DNA from: a bacterium
GTDB taxonomy: Bacteria > Fibrobacterota > Fibrobacteria > UBA11236
Assembly: GCA_900299345.1 (NCBI GenBank)
Contig: OMJM01000062.1
Coordinates: forward strand, 16,788 to 80,787
DNA length: 64,000 nt
Direction of reading: 5' to 3'
Both the position numbers and the translations under genes were made by a program. This document shows positions 9,195 through 19,867 of this stretch, piece by piece. The stretch's first letter is position 1, and every line of letters begins with the position of its first letter. The notes beneath the pieces were generated by a model that saw only the letters and a program-made list of their open reading frames with translations, made no database searches and had not been told where the DNA came from.

Positions 9195-10763
9195 CTATCC
9201 CGGTGTTGCGACCGGAATTTCTTCGTTGTTTTTCCCGTTGAAAACGCGGAAATCATCGAGATTGGCGTCCTCGTCCTCGATCAACTGGATCCGGGTCTTG
9301 TGCGCAATCTCGAGATACTTGAACGCCGTCGCTCGGTTTTCCGTGAGCAAATCGATCATGCTCGGATTGAGGGCCAGCGAGATTTCCGACGGGCCTTTCT
9401 TCGCGCGGAAACGGCGAAGCCAGCGATCGATGGAAGCCAGCACCGATTCACGCGAGGGAATGTATCCCGCGCCTTTGCAACTGGGGCACTCCAAAGTCTG
9501 TTCCTGCACCGCATCGGGACGCACGCGCTTCCGGGTGATTTCCATGAGACCGAACTGGGACAACGGCGCAAAGGAAATCGGCGCCTTGTCCTGTCGGATG
9601 GCCTTCTTGAATTCCTTGGTCACGGTTTCCTGGTCGTCCGTGGAATCCATGTCGATGAAATCCACCACGATCAAACCGCCGAGATCGCGCAGGCGCATCT
9701 GCTTGGCTACTTCCCAAGCGGCATCCATGTTGGTTTCAACGATGTTCTTGGCCTGATCCCGGCCTTTGACCTTGCCACCGGTGTTCACGTCGATGGCAGT
9801 GAGCGCTTCGGTGCGATCGATCAGCAAATAGCCGCCGCGTTTCAGCGGCACCTTGCGCAGGAAGGTTTTCTCCAGTTCGTCCTCGATGCCGAAGTGATCG
9901 AACAAAGAGACTTCCCCGGTGTAAAGCTTGATCTTGCCGACCTTGTCCGGCGAAAGGACCTTGAGGTAGTTCACCACGGTGCGACATTCGTCCCGATCGT
10001 CGATCCAGACCGCATCCACGTCCTCGGAGAAATAGTCGCGCAGCGTGGTCTCGCTGGAATCGCTTTCCTGATGCACAAGACCCGGCGCAGCCACTTGAGA
10101 GGCGTGCTGTTTGCATTGTTCCCACTTGGCCTCGAGAATCTTGATCTGCTTGGCGAATTCAGCTTCGCTCTCGTTGAGGCCGTTGGTGCGGACGATGTAC
10201 CCGCATTCCGGGGACTTGAGCTCCCGAATCATGCGCTTGAGCGCGCGGCGTTGCTGGGGATCACGGGCCTTTTTGCTCACCCCGATGAAGGAGGTACCCG
10301 GCATGCACACCAGGAAGGGTCCGGCAAAGGAAAGATGGCAGGTGAGGCGGGCGCCCTTGGTGCTGATGGGCTCCTTGGTCACCTGCACCAGCACTTCCTG
10401 ACCGACCTTAAGGAGTTGATCGATGGGCTTGGACTCGCCGGAGCTTCCTCCGCGCGGATCCTCGTCCTCGTCATCCATGTCCTCGCCGATGGAATCGAGC
10501 AAAGACTGGCTTTCCACGTCCTCAACATGGAGGAACCCGGCTTTTTCCAACCCAAGATCGACGAAGGCGGCCTGCAAACCGGGCAGTACCGCGTTCACGA
10601 CGCCTTTATAGATGTTGCCTACGAGACGAGTCGAATCCGGCCGCTCATAAAACATTTCGCTAAGACGGCCATCCTCGAGAATGGCAATCCGCTTTTCATA
10701 GGGCCGTACATTGATGAGAATTTCCCGCTTGAAGCGGGGCATTCCGCGATGGGAGTGTCCCAT
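9195..10763 (-). CDS. rng: Ribonuclease G / RNase E-G family
   Basis: ILINVRPYEKRIAILEDGRLSEMFYERP...VGNIYKGVVNAVLPGLQAAFVDLGLEKAGFLH...GGYLLIDRTEALTAIDVNTGG...GLIVVDFIDM...CPSCKGAG. Confidence 0.96.
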   Translation of the reverse strand: MGHSHRGMPRFKREILINVRPYEKRIAILEDGRLSEMFYERPDSTRLVGNIYKGVVNAVLPGLQAAFVDLGLEKAGFLHVEDVESQSLLDSIGEDMDDEDEDPRGGSSGESKPIDQLLKVGQEVLVQVTKEPISTKGARLTCHLSFAGPFLVCMPGTSFIGVSKKARDPQQRRALKRMIRELKSPECGYIVRTNGLNESEAEFAKQIKILEAKWEQCKQHASQVAAPGLVHQESDSSETTLRDYFSEDVDAVWIDDRDECRTVVNYLKVLSPDKVGKIKLYTGEVSLFDHFGIEDELEKTFLRKVPLKRGGYLLIDRTEALTAIDVNTGGKVKGRDQAKNIVETNMDAAWEVAKQMRLRDLGGLIVVDFIDMDSTDDQETVTKEFKKAIRQDKAPISFAPLSQFGLMEITRKRVRPDAVQEQTLECPSCKGAGYIPSRESVLASIDRWLRRFRAKKGPSEISLALNPSMIDLLTENRATAFKYLEIAHKTRIQLIEDEDANLDDFRVFNGKNNEEIPVATPG

Positions 10764-10972
10764 ATGGGTAAACGCCTTTCCATGAAAACAACCTCCCCCG
10801 CCGCAATTGGGGTGGACGGTACGAAGAGGATGTTGAAGAGGTTCAAAAACAAAAACATTGCCGTTTTATTTCCTTGATCCACCCAAACGGGCGAAAACAA
10901 AAACTTTACGAATGTTGCCAAAGTAAAAATTTCCGGTGTCGCAGCCACACCCTTTGACGATTTTGGCCAAAA

Positions 10973-13900
10973 TCAGAACCGCATGGTGAATTCCGCGTGG
11001 ATTTCCACGGTGTGGGTATATTCCCGATTCGGCGTGTTGAAGTACTGATCAAAGATGTATTGGGCCCAGAATTTGGCATCGACGTTGTTTGTGAAGTTGT
11101 AGTCGGCCTCGGGTTTGACCATCCCGTTCAAATGATCCTCATCCCGGTGCTTGACCCCGTTCTCCTTAGTTTCCGCATAGGTGTAATTCAGCGCACTGTT
11201 CAACTGCAACCGCAGGCTGTTCTGGAGCTTGATATAATAGCGCCAGAATTGGATGCCCTTCTGCGTCTGCAAATCCCATGACAAGGTCGGCTCCACCCCC
11301 AAGGTCGTGCTGCGACGCGGCGACTCGCGTGTGGTGTCGCGCTGATATGTAGGAACCAGGGGCTGATCATTTCCCAGATACGTGCGCGGCTGTGACTTGC
11401 TCAGGCCGGCGTCTTTGCCATGCCGCTGTTCGTGGGTAAAGGCGCCGTTGAAGGAAATTTCCATGCGCATGTCGTTATTCGCGGTCCCCGAAAGACGCAG
11501 GAAGGGTTTCCAGATGTGCGACTCCTTGTCCACGTCCGGCGAGGGCGAAAACAGGTCAAATGTGGTTTCACGCCGGTAGTTGTAATTGGTATAGGCGGTG
11601 AGCGAGCGCAGCTTGCGCTTGACATAGGGAATCTTGGATGCGAAATCATTGAACGTGCCCGAAATGGTATAGTCCGGCCAGACGATGGTGGTGTCAGAAG
11701 GCTGGAAATAACGGTACAGGGTATACTGCTTGGAGTATTTGAGGCTGCCGGTCAAATCGAGCTGCAGGATGGGAATGCCGAATCCCGACGAAAGATCGAC
11801 CGTGCGGTTAACCACGTGATTCATCTTGTTCGGAAGCGCGGGATCGGGTTCGGAGAGGTAATCGAAGAACGTCGGCTGCGGTTCGCCGTCAAACAGCGTT
11901 CCCAGATTGGAAGGGTTGTAGATGAATCCCATTTCGTACGCCGTGAGCGTCGCGAGGCTGATGCCCTTGTTGCGCAAATAGGAATACGTGTAGGCCTCGT
12001 CGTTGTACTTGTTGGAAACCGTGTAGGTCAAATCCACGGAGCGCACCCGCCAACTATCAAGCCCCTGCTGCACCTTCTTGAACGGTCCCCCGAAACTGCC
12101 CATTAACGTGGACGGATTCACACTGCTGCTCAGACGGACATCGTGATCGGCGTTCGCCTTGAAATAGGCCGGCGTGGAAACACCCACGCCGCTTCCGCTT
12201 TCCTGACGATTGTTCCATGTATGCTGATAACCGGAATTGAATCCCGAACCCAGGGTGAGCCATGACAGCGGATTCAGGTTGACATCGGCGTGGAAGCTCT
12301 GCGTGCGGTTTCGCTCACGCGCTAGAATAGCGTAATCTCCGCCGTAATGGGTTGTGTCCACCAAGGTGGAATCGGAAATGGAATTCTTGCGCCAGTAGCG
12401 CCCCGAGGTTGTGCTGCTGCGATCCCACGCAAAGATCAGTTTGTTGGCAAACATGCCGCAGTCGCTGGAAGAACTGAAAAAATTGTCGCCGTCCATGCAC
12501 TTGCGATCCAGATCGAAATCGCGGCCGATGTCGAGACGGTATCCGAAATTGAAAAAGGTGATGGGCTTCCATTCCAGATCCAGGCCGTGAGACAGGTCCA
12601 CGCTGTACTGCGCCGGATTCACCAGCGGCGCATCGGTCTCGGTGCGCGGCTTGTTGAAGGTGGCGCTGCGGACAAACGAATAATCAGCCAGCACCAGGTT
12701 GATTTTATCCGGCAGAGGCGTCACTTCCACGCCGGAAACGCCATCGGGCACATACTTCCATTTGTCGGAGAAGCCCAGCGGCTTGTAGGAGGCGTTGGAT
12801 TTGGGAGACAGGTTGTACCGGAGCTTGAAACGGTAACTGCGCGTGTTGGCGTCTTGATAGTAATCCGTGTGATCCGTCCGTCCATACTGGTATTCCAGGC
12901 TCGGCCGTTCCAGCAAAGCGCGGGGGAAGAAATTATCGCTGGACATGCTCTTGCTGTAACTGGCCGAAAACGTCTTGGTGATGTTGAGGGTCTGATAAAC
13001 GCGCGCATACCGGTTCTCGATGTCGCTGAGACTGTCCTCCGGATCGTGGATGGAGGAAAGTTTTCCGCTCAACAAATCACCGGCCATGTCGGTCAGCCCG
13101 GTGCCTCCCAAGGTCAGGTCCGAAGAGGGTCGGGTAAATGGACGCTGCAGATCGCCGCTGTAGGTCACACTAAGAGGAATGCTCACCCCCCAGGCATCGG
13201 GCATGAACTTATTGGCATACAGCGACAAGTTGGTGTTGTAATCCACCCGCGACGCGGAATTCGCGGGAGTTTTCTTGCTCTCGGTCAAAGTGGTGAAATC
13301 ACCGCTGCGATACTGGAGATTTCCCGAGACATTGATGAAGTCGGCGAAATCCATCTGGATATGGCTGCGCAAGGCCGTGCCCCATGCTTTGTCCACGCCT
13401 TCGAGCCTCAAATCATTCACCCAAATTTCGCCGCTCTGCCGTTCAGTGGCATTGGAATCCACATAAATCACCAGGCGCATCCAGTCGATGCGCCCCAGAT
13501 TGGGATCGCCGGTGACGGAAAGTGTGAGCGAGGAATCGTTGCGTCCTGAATGCAAGACGCTGTGACTGACGAAGCGACCCCCGAAGGCGCGGTACAACGG
13601 ATCGTTCTTGAGATCGGTGAGATCCGACAGGGACACCGTGAAAGAGTTGCGCAACCATAACTGGGTCTGTTCGGGATCGATCAACGCCGAGGAATCCATG
13701 TGAATCCGGATCTCATAGAAGTCCTTGGAATTTCCATCGCCGCGATCCCTGCCGAGCTGCAAGCCGAAACTCACCTGATTCTGGCCAGGACGGTAATTGA
13801 GACTGTTCAACGCCGAATTCGAATCCGCATGTACTGCGAGACTCAAGCGCGCATACTGGGTCAAATCCTTGGGATCGCTGGATAGCAGGCGCGTGGCTTG

Positions 13901-16900
13901 CACGGCCTCTCCGGCGTGCAGATTGTCGTAACGCAACACCAGCGCACGTTCCGGCAGCGGCTCGTTGGTGCGACTGTCCTTTTCGCGCGGTGTGTTGGGG
14001 GATTGGAGATAGCCGGGTTCTTCCTGCTTGTTCACCACGTCGACGCGCAAGTTGTTGCTGTCGCGCGGATCCGGCGGCACGCGGATGAAGGCCGTATCCC
14101 CCAAATCTCCACTGCCAAAACGGTTGGCGTCGATTTCATAATTGGTGTTGCGGTTCCCCTCTTCCCAGGCGTTGCCCACCAGGTTCACGCGCGCCAGCAA
14201 CACTTCGGTCTTGGCCACGCGCGGCGGCAGATGTCCCACCCACAAACGCATGAGCTTGGCGTTGGTCAACAGGCTTTTTTCCGTTTCCGTGTTGCTGGGA
14301 TCGATGATCTTTCCGCCGCCATAAAGGGGAATCTGATACTTGCGCCATCCGTTGCGCAATTCTTCGCAGTAATAGCGCGCCGTGCACGCGGAGTCCAACG
14401 GCATGGGGAAACGCAGATAGCGGTTCAAAGTGTCCAGCGTGCCGGAACGATCGAGATCTTCGGTGTCGAAAAGCGTTCCTTGTGATCCCTTGTCGTTTCC
14501 CTCCGTACCGTTGACGCCCGGCGGTTCGTCGGTCGCTCCCGCCGATGGCGCCGTGTAATCGTCCTGTCCCGGATCGCGGTAGTCGGGATTGAAGGGTATG
14601 GCATAACACGTGGGTTTGCATTCCCAACGCACACCGCTTTCCCCCTGCCCATCCGCATATCCGTCCAGACCGGCGTCGCGCCGGTTTACATAGTCGCCGC
14701 TGTTGACGTTCACCTCGGATTCCAACCGGCCATCCGGCTTGCCGCTATTCAGTCCTGCAACGCTGATATCCTCGGAGACGCGTCCCAAATCCGCGTACAG
14801 GATACCGCCCTTCCCTTGCACCACCACTTCCAGCGTACGCTTGCGGCTCTGGTTGGTGAGTCCCTGAGTCAGCGCGCGCATCACGCCTCCCCAGGAATTT
14901 CCTTCGAGGTTGTCGTTGGGTTGGAAACTGAGCTTAAGCAAGGTCTGTTCGCGGCTGTTGGTGTAGCTGTTTCCTGAGTTTCCGTAAATCTGGTAGTACT
15001 GCTGTGTGAGACTGCTGTGCCAGACAAGCTGGCCCTGATGCCGGTAATCAAGCCCTGGATCGTACAACCCGGCGTCGTTCAAATTTGGCGGCGACGCCTG
15101 CGTCCAGTTGTAGATCGTCATGGGCATCGAAGTGATGTTTTGGCTGAAGTCGAAATTGTCGACGTAGGCGTTGTCTTTCGTGTTGGGGTTGTAATAGCTG
15201 CGCGCCAACTCCATTTCAAAATTCACCTTGGAGGCAGCCTCAGTGTGCACCAGCGGGAAAAGATTGGCGAAACGCGTCATCCATTTCGGCTCGCCCGCGA
15301 GACGCGTGTTCAGCGCCATCAACACCTGATTGAAAGGTTCGTGCCCCAGCTCCGGCTGCTTTTCGGTCGTGGTCTGGCTCTTGTACAACACGGTCGCGCC
15401 GATCAGACTTTGATCCGAAATCTCGTCCAGCTTGTATTCGAAACGCGATCCGAGCAGCACCTTGTCCTGTATCTGGAAGGGAGGATTGCACTCGTAACTG
15501 ATGTCGAGTTGGGCGGCCGGGTCACGGGCGCGGGCCGAGAGCAAGGTGATTTGTCCCGTTTCATAGATGACGGAGTAGTCCACATCCTTTTGCAACACGG
15601 TGGAGCCGTTGAGCACCAACTTTTCCGTGCCGGGCTCGATGTCCACGCACTGCTGACCGTTGGCCGACAGGGAGTTTTGATGCACGTCGAAGGTGCTCTG
15701 ACGCTGCCGGCCCGTCACGATGAACTTGCTGACGCTGGAGCCGTTCATCACTTCCTCGATGCTTTCCGTGTAGAACTTGACTTCGGGCCGCACACGGCGC
15801 ATGGGAGCCAGACAGTTCGCCGAATCGCCGCCCTTCAGCACATTGGAAAGACAGGGAAGCACCATGTAACCCTGATCGAAGTTGAAGATCAAGGTGTTGT
15901 CGATGTCCAGCTTTCCGGGTTGATCGAATTTTTCAAGACCAAGCTTGCGGATATATCCCGTGTCATTGGGCGCGCGCTCCTGGCCATCGTTGTCGATCAT
16001 CTTCAGAAGAAAGCTGGGGCGATCCTGCGCCGCCACACGGGAAATGGCGTACACGTTGCGCCACATCAAACTGTCGAGAATCGGCACATCCTGATGGTTC
16101 TGCGAATAGAGCAGTTCGTACTTCTTGCGCGACGTAGCCGAATCGCGACTCACGAAATCATTTTCCCAGCGCGCCGCCAAAGTGACATAGCGGTTTCCGC
16201 TGGGCACGGTCACCATGCGCAGGTTTTCATCGTAGGTGAAATCCGTGCCTTCCTTGAGCGGTTTCCACCGGCCGGTCTCGCAAATGTCGGTGCGAACTCC
16301 GGAAATATCGTAGGCACAGGCGGTCCCCGTGTCCCGGATGGTGGGTTCTTCGCCGCTGTAGAGTTGCTGAAAAACAGTCACGGGGCGGCGGTTCCGTCCG
16401 CCATCGGCATATTTGTTGACGCTGCCGATCCAGTTGCTGGCCGTGCCGTAATCGGTGCGATCCGAAAGCTTGAGCCAGAAGTGCTTGTAGAAGTCGATGT
16501 TCTTGTCGTCAACCGTGAATTGGTTTGCTTCGGTGCCGGCGCCCAGTTTCTGACGGCTTTGCGACCCGCCTTCCTGCGAGGCGATGCCGGTCATCTCCAG
16601 ATTGCCAAACCGCAGGCGCATCTTGATTCCGAAGAGGCCCGTGTGGTTGGCGGTATATCCCGTGAGATCGCTCCCTGGAAGACTGAGGGTGGTGTTGCCC
16701 GCCTCGATTTCCTGAACGACATCATCCTCCAGCTCATCGCCCTCGCCGCGGTAACTGATCTTGAGTTGCTGCTTGAGATTGCTGGCGGAAAGTCCCTCTT
16801 CACTGTTAATCTCCACACGGATGAAACGTCCGATGGTTCCCACCACCACGAACGCCGGCTGTTGATCCATGTGCAGATTGGGAAACCAGCCGCTGGTATA

Positions 16901-17482
16901 CGCCACACCCGGCCCGCTCTTGCGGCTGCCTTCCATCACCAGTTTGTACGAACCGTTGATGGTGAGCTTGGGCTTGTCGATGCCCACGCGCCGCGCCCAG
17001 TCGGGAATACGGAAAGGAAGATCGAACACGTAGGTCCCGGGTTCCCCACCCGGCGCGGCATCCTCCTTGCCCATGAATTCAAGCTGCCAACGATTGCGCA
17101 ACAGCATGTTGTACATGTCGGAGGAATAACTGTTCAACTCAGAATAGTAAGCCTGCCACAATGCCGACGAGTCTTGCGCCGTATCAGCACCGATGGTCAG
17201 GTACTCGACGATCTCCACTTCACGAGTGTCGAAGTTGACGTTGTGAACGCGATGCAGATACTGGCTGTTGATCTTCAACATTCCATGCCGCGGTTCGACC
17301 CCTTCTTCAGGTTTCAAACCCCGGAAAGGCTCGGCCGCTTCCGGCACTTGGAAGTACTCTGGCACCGCAGAATCGGCGTTGTTAAAAGCCAGACCGGACA
17401 GCAATAAAAACAGGGCGTGAAATACCCTTTCCGCCGCATGGAGCCACAGCCCGCGGAATTCTGTCTGGCGATTATGCCGCAA
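10973..17482 (-). CDS. sprA: SprA-family outer-membrane protein (type IX secretion translocon / gliding motility)
   Basis: 2169 aa; long extracytoplasmic beta-barrel-like protein with SprA features (VEIVEYLTIGADTAQ.., ILPR-like modules, 'GEIWVNDLRLEGVDKAWGTALRSHIQMDFADFINVSGNLQYRSGDF', C-terminal aromatic EFTMRF). Confidence 0.85.
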   Translation of the reverse strand: MRHNRQTEFRGLWLHAAERVFHALFLLLSGLAFNNADSAVPEYFQVPEAAEPFRGLKPEEGVEPRHGMLKINSQYLHRVHNVNFDTREVEIVEYLTIGADTAQDSSALWQAYYSELNSYSSDMYNMLLRNRWQLEFMGKEDAAPGGEPGTYVFDLPFRIPDWARRVGIDKPKLTINGSYKLVMEGSRKSGPGVAYTSGWFPNLHMDQQPAFVVVGTIGRFIRVEINSEEGLSASNLKQQLKISYRGEGDELEDDVVQEIEAGNTTLSLPGSDLTGYTANHTGLFGIKMRLRFGNLEMTGIASQEGGSQSRQKLGAGTEANQFTVDDKNIDFYKHFWLKLSDRTDYGTASNWIGSVNKYADGGRNRRPVTVFQQLYSGEEPTIRDTGTACAYDISGVRTDICETGRWKPLKEGTDFTYDENLRMVTVPSGNRYVTLAARWENDFVSRDSATSRKKYELLYSQNHQDVPILDSLMWRNVYAISRVAAQDRPSFLLKMIDNDGQERAPNDTGYIRKLGLEKFDQPGKLDIDNTLIFNFDQGYMVLPCLSNVLKGGDSANCLAPMRRVRPEVKFYTESIEEVMNGSSVSKFIVTGRQRQSTFDVHQNSLSANGQQCVDIEPGTEKLVLNGSTVLQKDVDYSVIYETGQITLLSARARDPAAQLDISYECNPPFQIQDKVLLGSRFEYKLDEISDQSLIGATVLYKSQTTTEKQPELGHEPFNQVLMALNTRLAGEPKWMTRFANLFPLVHTEAASKVNFEMELARSYYNPNTKDNAYVDNFDFSQNITSMPMTIYNWTQASPPNLNDAGLYDPGLDYRHQGQLVWHSSLTQQYYQIYGNSGNSYTNSREQTLLKLSFQPNDNLEGNSWGGVMRALTQGLTNQSRKRTLEVVVQGKGGILYADLGRVSEDISVAGLNSGKPDGRLESEVNVNSGDYVNRRDAGLDGYADGQGESGVRWECKPTCYAIPFNPDYRDPGQDDYTAPSAGATDEPPGVNGTEGNDKGSQGTLFDTEDLDRSGTLDTLNRYLRFPMPLDSACTARYYCEELRNGWRKYQIPLYGGGKIIDPSNTETEKSLLTNAKLMRLWVGHLPPRVAKTEVLLARVNLVGNAWEEGNRNTNYEIDANRFGSGDLGDTAFIRVPPDPRDSNNLRVDVVNKQEEPGYLQSPNTPREKDSRTNEPLPERALVLRYDNLHAGEAVQATRLLSSDPKDLTQYARLSLAVHADSNSALNSLNYRPGQNQVSFGLQLGRDRGDGNSKDFYEIRIHMDSSALIDPEQTQLWLRNSFTVSLSDLTDLKNDPLYRAFGGRFVSHSVLHSGRNDSSLTLSVTGDPNLGRIDWMRLVIYVDSNATERQSGEIWVNDLRLEGVDKAWGTALRSHIQMDFADFINVSGNLQYRSGDFTTLTESKKTPANSASRVDYNTNLSLYANKFMPDAWGVSIPLSVTYSGDLQRPFTRPSSDLTLGGTGLTDMAGDLLSGKLSSIHDPEDSLSDIENRYARVYQTLNITKTFSASYSKSMSSDNFFPRALLERPSLEYQYGRTDHTDYYQDANTRSYRFKLRYNLSPKSNASYKPLGFSDKWKYVPDGVSGVEVTPLPDKINLVLADYSFVRSATFNKPRTETDAPLVNPAQYSVDLSHGLDLEWKPITFFNFGYRLDIGRDFDLDRKCMDGDNFFSSSSDCGMFANKLIFAWDRSSTTSGRYWRKNSISDSTLVDTTHYGGDYAILARERNRTQSFHADVNLNPLSWLTLGSGFNSGYQHTWNNRQESGSGVGVSTPAYFKANADHDVRLSSSVNPSTLMGSFGGPFKKVQQGLDSWRVRSVDLTYTVSNKYNDEAYTYSYLRNKGISLATLTAYEMGFIYNPSNLGTLFDGEPQPTFFDYLSEPDPALPNKMNHVVNRTVDLSSGFGIPILQLDLTGSLKYSKQYTLYRYFQPSDTTIVWPDYTISGTFNDFASKIPYVKRKLRSLTAYTNYNYRRETTFDLFSPSPDVDKESHIWKPFLRLSGTANNDMRMEISFNGAFTHEQRHGKDAGLSKSQPRTYLGNDQPLVPTYQRDTTRESPRRSTTLGVEPTLSWDLQTQKGIQFWRYYIKLQNSLRLQLNSALNYTYAETKENGVKHRDEDHLNGMVKPEADYNFTNNVDAKFWAQYIFDQYFNTPNREYTHTVEIHAEFTMRF

Positions 17483-17614
17483 AATATGCCCTTGTCCAGA
17501 CGCTATTGCGCTGTCACTCTCCTGTTTTTGGCGGAATTCCGCTTGTTTAGGCCGGAGTATTATACGAAAAAGCGGAGGGGGTTCCCCTCATTAAATGGCG
17601 TAAATTTGCAATCC

Positions 17615-18757
17615 ATGTCCCATTATCTCGACCATAACGCCACCGCCCCGCTTCTGCCCGAAGCACTTGAGGCCATGACCCTTGCCGCAAAGGAAGGCTG
17701 GGCCAATCCGTCCAGTTTGCATGAACCCGGACGCCGTTCGAAACAATTTATCGAGGATGCACGCGAGAAACTCGCAGCATTGATCCAAGTAGATCCCTCC
17801 ACGCTCGTGTTCACCGGCGGAGGAACAGAAGCCTGCAACTTTGCCTTGTTCGGGGCCGTTCAAGCCTTGCAAACACAACATAAAGGGCGGCATCTCATCA
17901 TCAGTGCCATTGAGCACCCCGCCATCAAATCAGGGGCCAAATCGCTTGAAGAACAAGGATGGCAGATCACCTGGATCAAACCCAACAGCGATGGTGTGAT
18001 TGAAACCGAATCCGTGGAAAAAGCGTTGCGGCAGGACACCGTGTTGTGTTCCGTCATGGCGGCCAACAACGAAGTGGGAACAGTTCAACCCATCCATGAA
18101 ATCGGAACGCTGTTGCGGGAAAAAGGCGTGTTGTTCTTCTGCGATATGACTCAGGCCTTGGGGAAGCTTCCCGTGGATCTTTCCAAAACGCCTGTGGATC
18201 TGGCGGCGTTCGTGGCGCACAAGATCGGCGGCCCCAAAGGCGTGGGCGCCTTGTACATCCGCAAAGGAATCCGGTTGGAATCGCTGTTGCGCGGTGGTGG
18301 TCAGGAACGGGGTTTGCGTGGCGGCACCGAGAATGTGCCCGGCATCGCGGGATACGGCGCGGCGGCGGAGTGGTGGCAACAACACGGTGATGAAGAACGT
18401 CGACGCGTCGAATCCCTGCGCGATCAATTGCAATCAGAGTTGCAGAAAAAAATTCCCGAGATCAAAATCAACGCCGCGAACGTGTCGCGTCTTCCGAACA
18501 CCTTGCACGCCACCTTTCCCGGTTGCCGCAGCGACGTGCTGGTGATGGCTTTGGATCTTCGTAGTATCTCGGCTTCCGCGGGATCGGCGTGCGCTTCGGG
18601 TTCGGTCAAACCGTCTGAAGTGCTGCTGGCCATGGGACGCTCCAGCGAAGAGGCCATGTCTTCTTCACGCTTTTCGCTGGGTTTCGGGAATACGGCCGAA
18701 GAAATTCCCGCGATTGTGGAAGCCTTGGCACAAGTCTGCCAACAAGCCAAGGGATAA
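17615..18757 (+). CDS. Cysteine desulfurase (NifS/IscS family, class V aminotransferase)
   Basis: MSHYLDHNATAPLLPEALEAM...FTGGGTEACNFALFG...VAHKIGGPKGVGALYIRKG...SAGSACASGSVKPSEVLLAMG. Internal ATG at 17615 preferred. Confidence 0.93.
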   Translation: MSHYLDHNATAPLLPEALEAMTLAAKEGWANPSSLHEPGRRSKQFIEDAREKLAALIQVDPSTLVFTGGGTEACNFALFGAVQALQTQHKGRHLIISAIEHPAIKSGAKSLEEQGWQITWIKPNSDGVIETESVEKALRQDTVLCSVMAANNEVGTVQPIHEIGTLLREKGVLFFCDMTQALGKLPVDLSKTPVDLAAFVAHKIGGPKGVGALYIRKGIRLESLLRGGGQERGLRGGTENVPGIAGYGAAAEWWQQHGDEERRRVESLRDQLQSELQKKIPEIKINAANVSRLPNTLHATFPGCRSDVLVMALDLRSISASAGSACASGSVKPSEVLLAMGRSSEEAMSSSRFSLGFGNTAEEIPAIVEALAQVCQQAKG

Positions 18758-18791
18758 GTTCGGCTATATTTTCCCGCGTTCGGAGGAACTT

Positions 18792-19856
18792 ATGACCGCT
18801 TTCGCGGAAACCATTGGCAATGCCCAGGATCTGGCTGAAAAAAGCCTTCAGGGCGAAGAATTATCGCGCGAAGAAGCGCTGGCTGTGCTCAACTGGCCGG
18901 ACGACGATGTATTGTCCTTGCTGCAAGCCGCGTTTCGCGTCCGCCAGACGTATTTCGGCAAGACTGTCAAACTGAACTTTCTGCTCAACGTGCAAAGCGG
19001 CATCTGCCCCGAGGATTGCGGTTACTGCTCCCAGTCCGCGATTTCCGACGCACCGGTGGACAAATACAAGTTGATGGGCGCCGAAGCCATCATGGAAGCC
19101 GCTGAGCGCGCCATCGCGAACAAGGCTACGCGCCTGTGCATGGTCGCCAGCATGCGTGGGCCCAGCGACAAGGATGTCGGCTCCGTGGCCGAAGCCGTGC
19201 GTCAGGTCAAGTCGCAATACCCGCAACTGGAACTGTGCGCCTGTCTGGGTCTGCTCAAGGACGGACAAGCGGAGACGTTGGAAGCCGCGGGCGTCGACGC
19301 CTACAACCACAACCTCAACACTTCGGAACGCCACTACGGGGAGATCTGCTCCACGCATGGCTTCACGGATCGGCTCGACACAGTGCGCAAGGTGCGCGAG
19401 GCGGGAATCTCCTCCTGCAGCGGTGCCTTGTTCGGCATGGGCGAAACCCATGACGACGTGCTGGAAGTGGCTTATCGTCTGCGCGAACTGCAGGTCGAAT
19501 CCATTCCGATCAATTTTCTCGTGCCCATCAAGGGAACGCCCATGGTCGCGCGAAAGGATCTCACGCCGGTGCAGTGTCTGAAAATTCTGTGCCTGTTCCG
19601 CTTGCTGAATCCCCGTTCGACCTTGCGCATCGCGGGAGGCCGCGAACTGCATTTGCGCGCGTTGCAGCCGCTGGGCCTGTACGCCGCCAATTCTTTGTTC
19701 GTGGGTGATTACCTCACGACCGAGGGACAGGCCGCGCATCTCGACATTGAGATGATTCGCGACATGGGCTTCGAGATCATCGGCGATGCACCGGTGGACA
19801 ATGCGCCTGAATCCCTTGCGGATCGCGTTCATTTCACCTCAAAGAAATCCCATTGA
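18792..19856 (+). CDS. bioB: Biotin synthase
   Basis: Radical SAM CxxxCxxC motif (GICPEDCGYCSQS), YNHNLNTSERHYGEICSTH, 'IAGGRELHLRALQPLGLYAANSLFVGDYLTTEGQ'. Confidence 0.97.
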   Translation: MTAFAETIGNAQDLAEKSLQGEELSREEALAVLNWPDDDVLSLLQAAFRVRQTYFGKTVKLNFLLNVQSGICPEDCGYCSQSAISDAPVDKYKLMGAEAIMEAAERAIANKATRLCMVASMRGPSDKDVGSVAEAVRQVKSQYPQLELCACLGLLKDGQAETLEAAGVDAYNHNLNTSERHYGEICSTHGFTDRLDTVRKVREAGISSCSGALFGMGETHDDVLEVAYRLRELQVESIPINFLVPIKGTPMVARKDLTPVQCLKILCLFRLLNPRSTLRIAGGRELHLRALQPLGLYAANSLFVGDYLTTEGQAAHLDIEMIRDMGFEIIGDAPVDNAPESLADRVHFTSKKSH

Positions 19857-19867
19857 TCCTCTGATTT

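Noticed and set aside
9300-10877. 525-aa + strand ORF
   Set aside because: Antisense to rng, which has unmistakable RNase E/G motifs.
10619-10948. 109-aa minus ORF overlapping the rng start
   Set aside because: Out-of-frame overlap with rng; no SD or family support.
12347-13549. 400-aa + strand ORF
   Set aside because: Antisense to sprA, no recognisable domain.
15017-17407. 796-aa + strand ORF
   Set aside because: Antisense shadow of sprA; no family features, His/Arg/Val-rich composition typical of reverse-complement frames in GC-rich genes.
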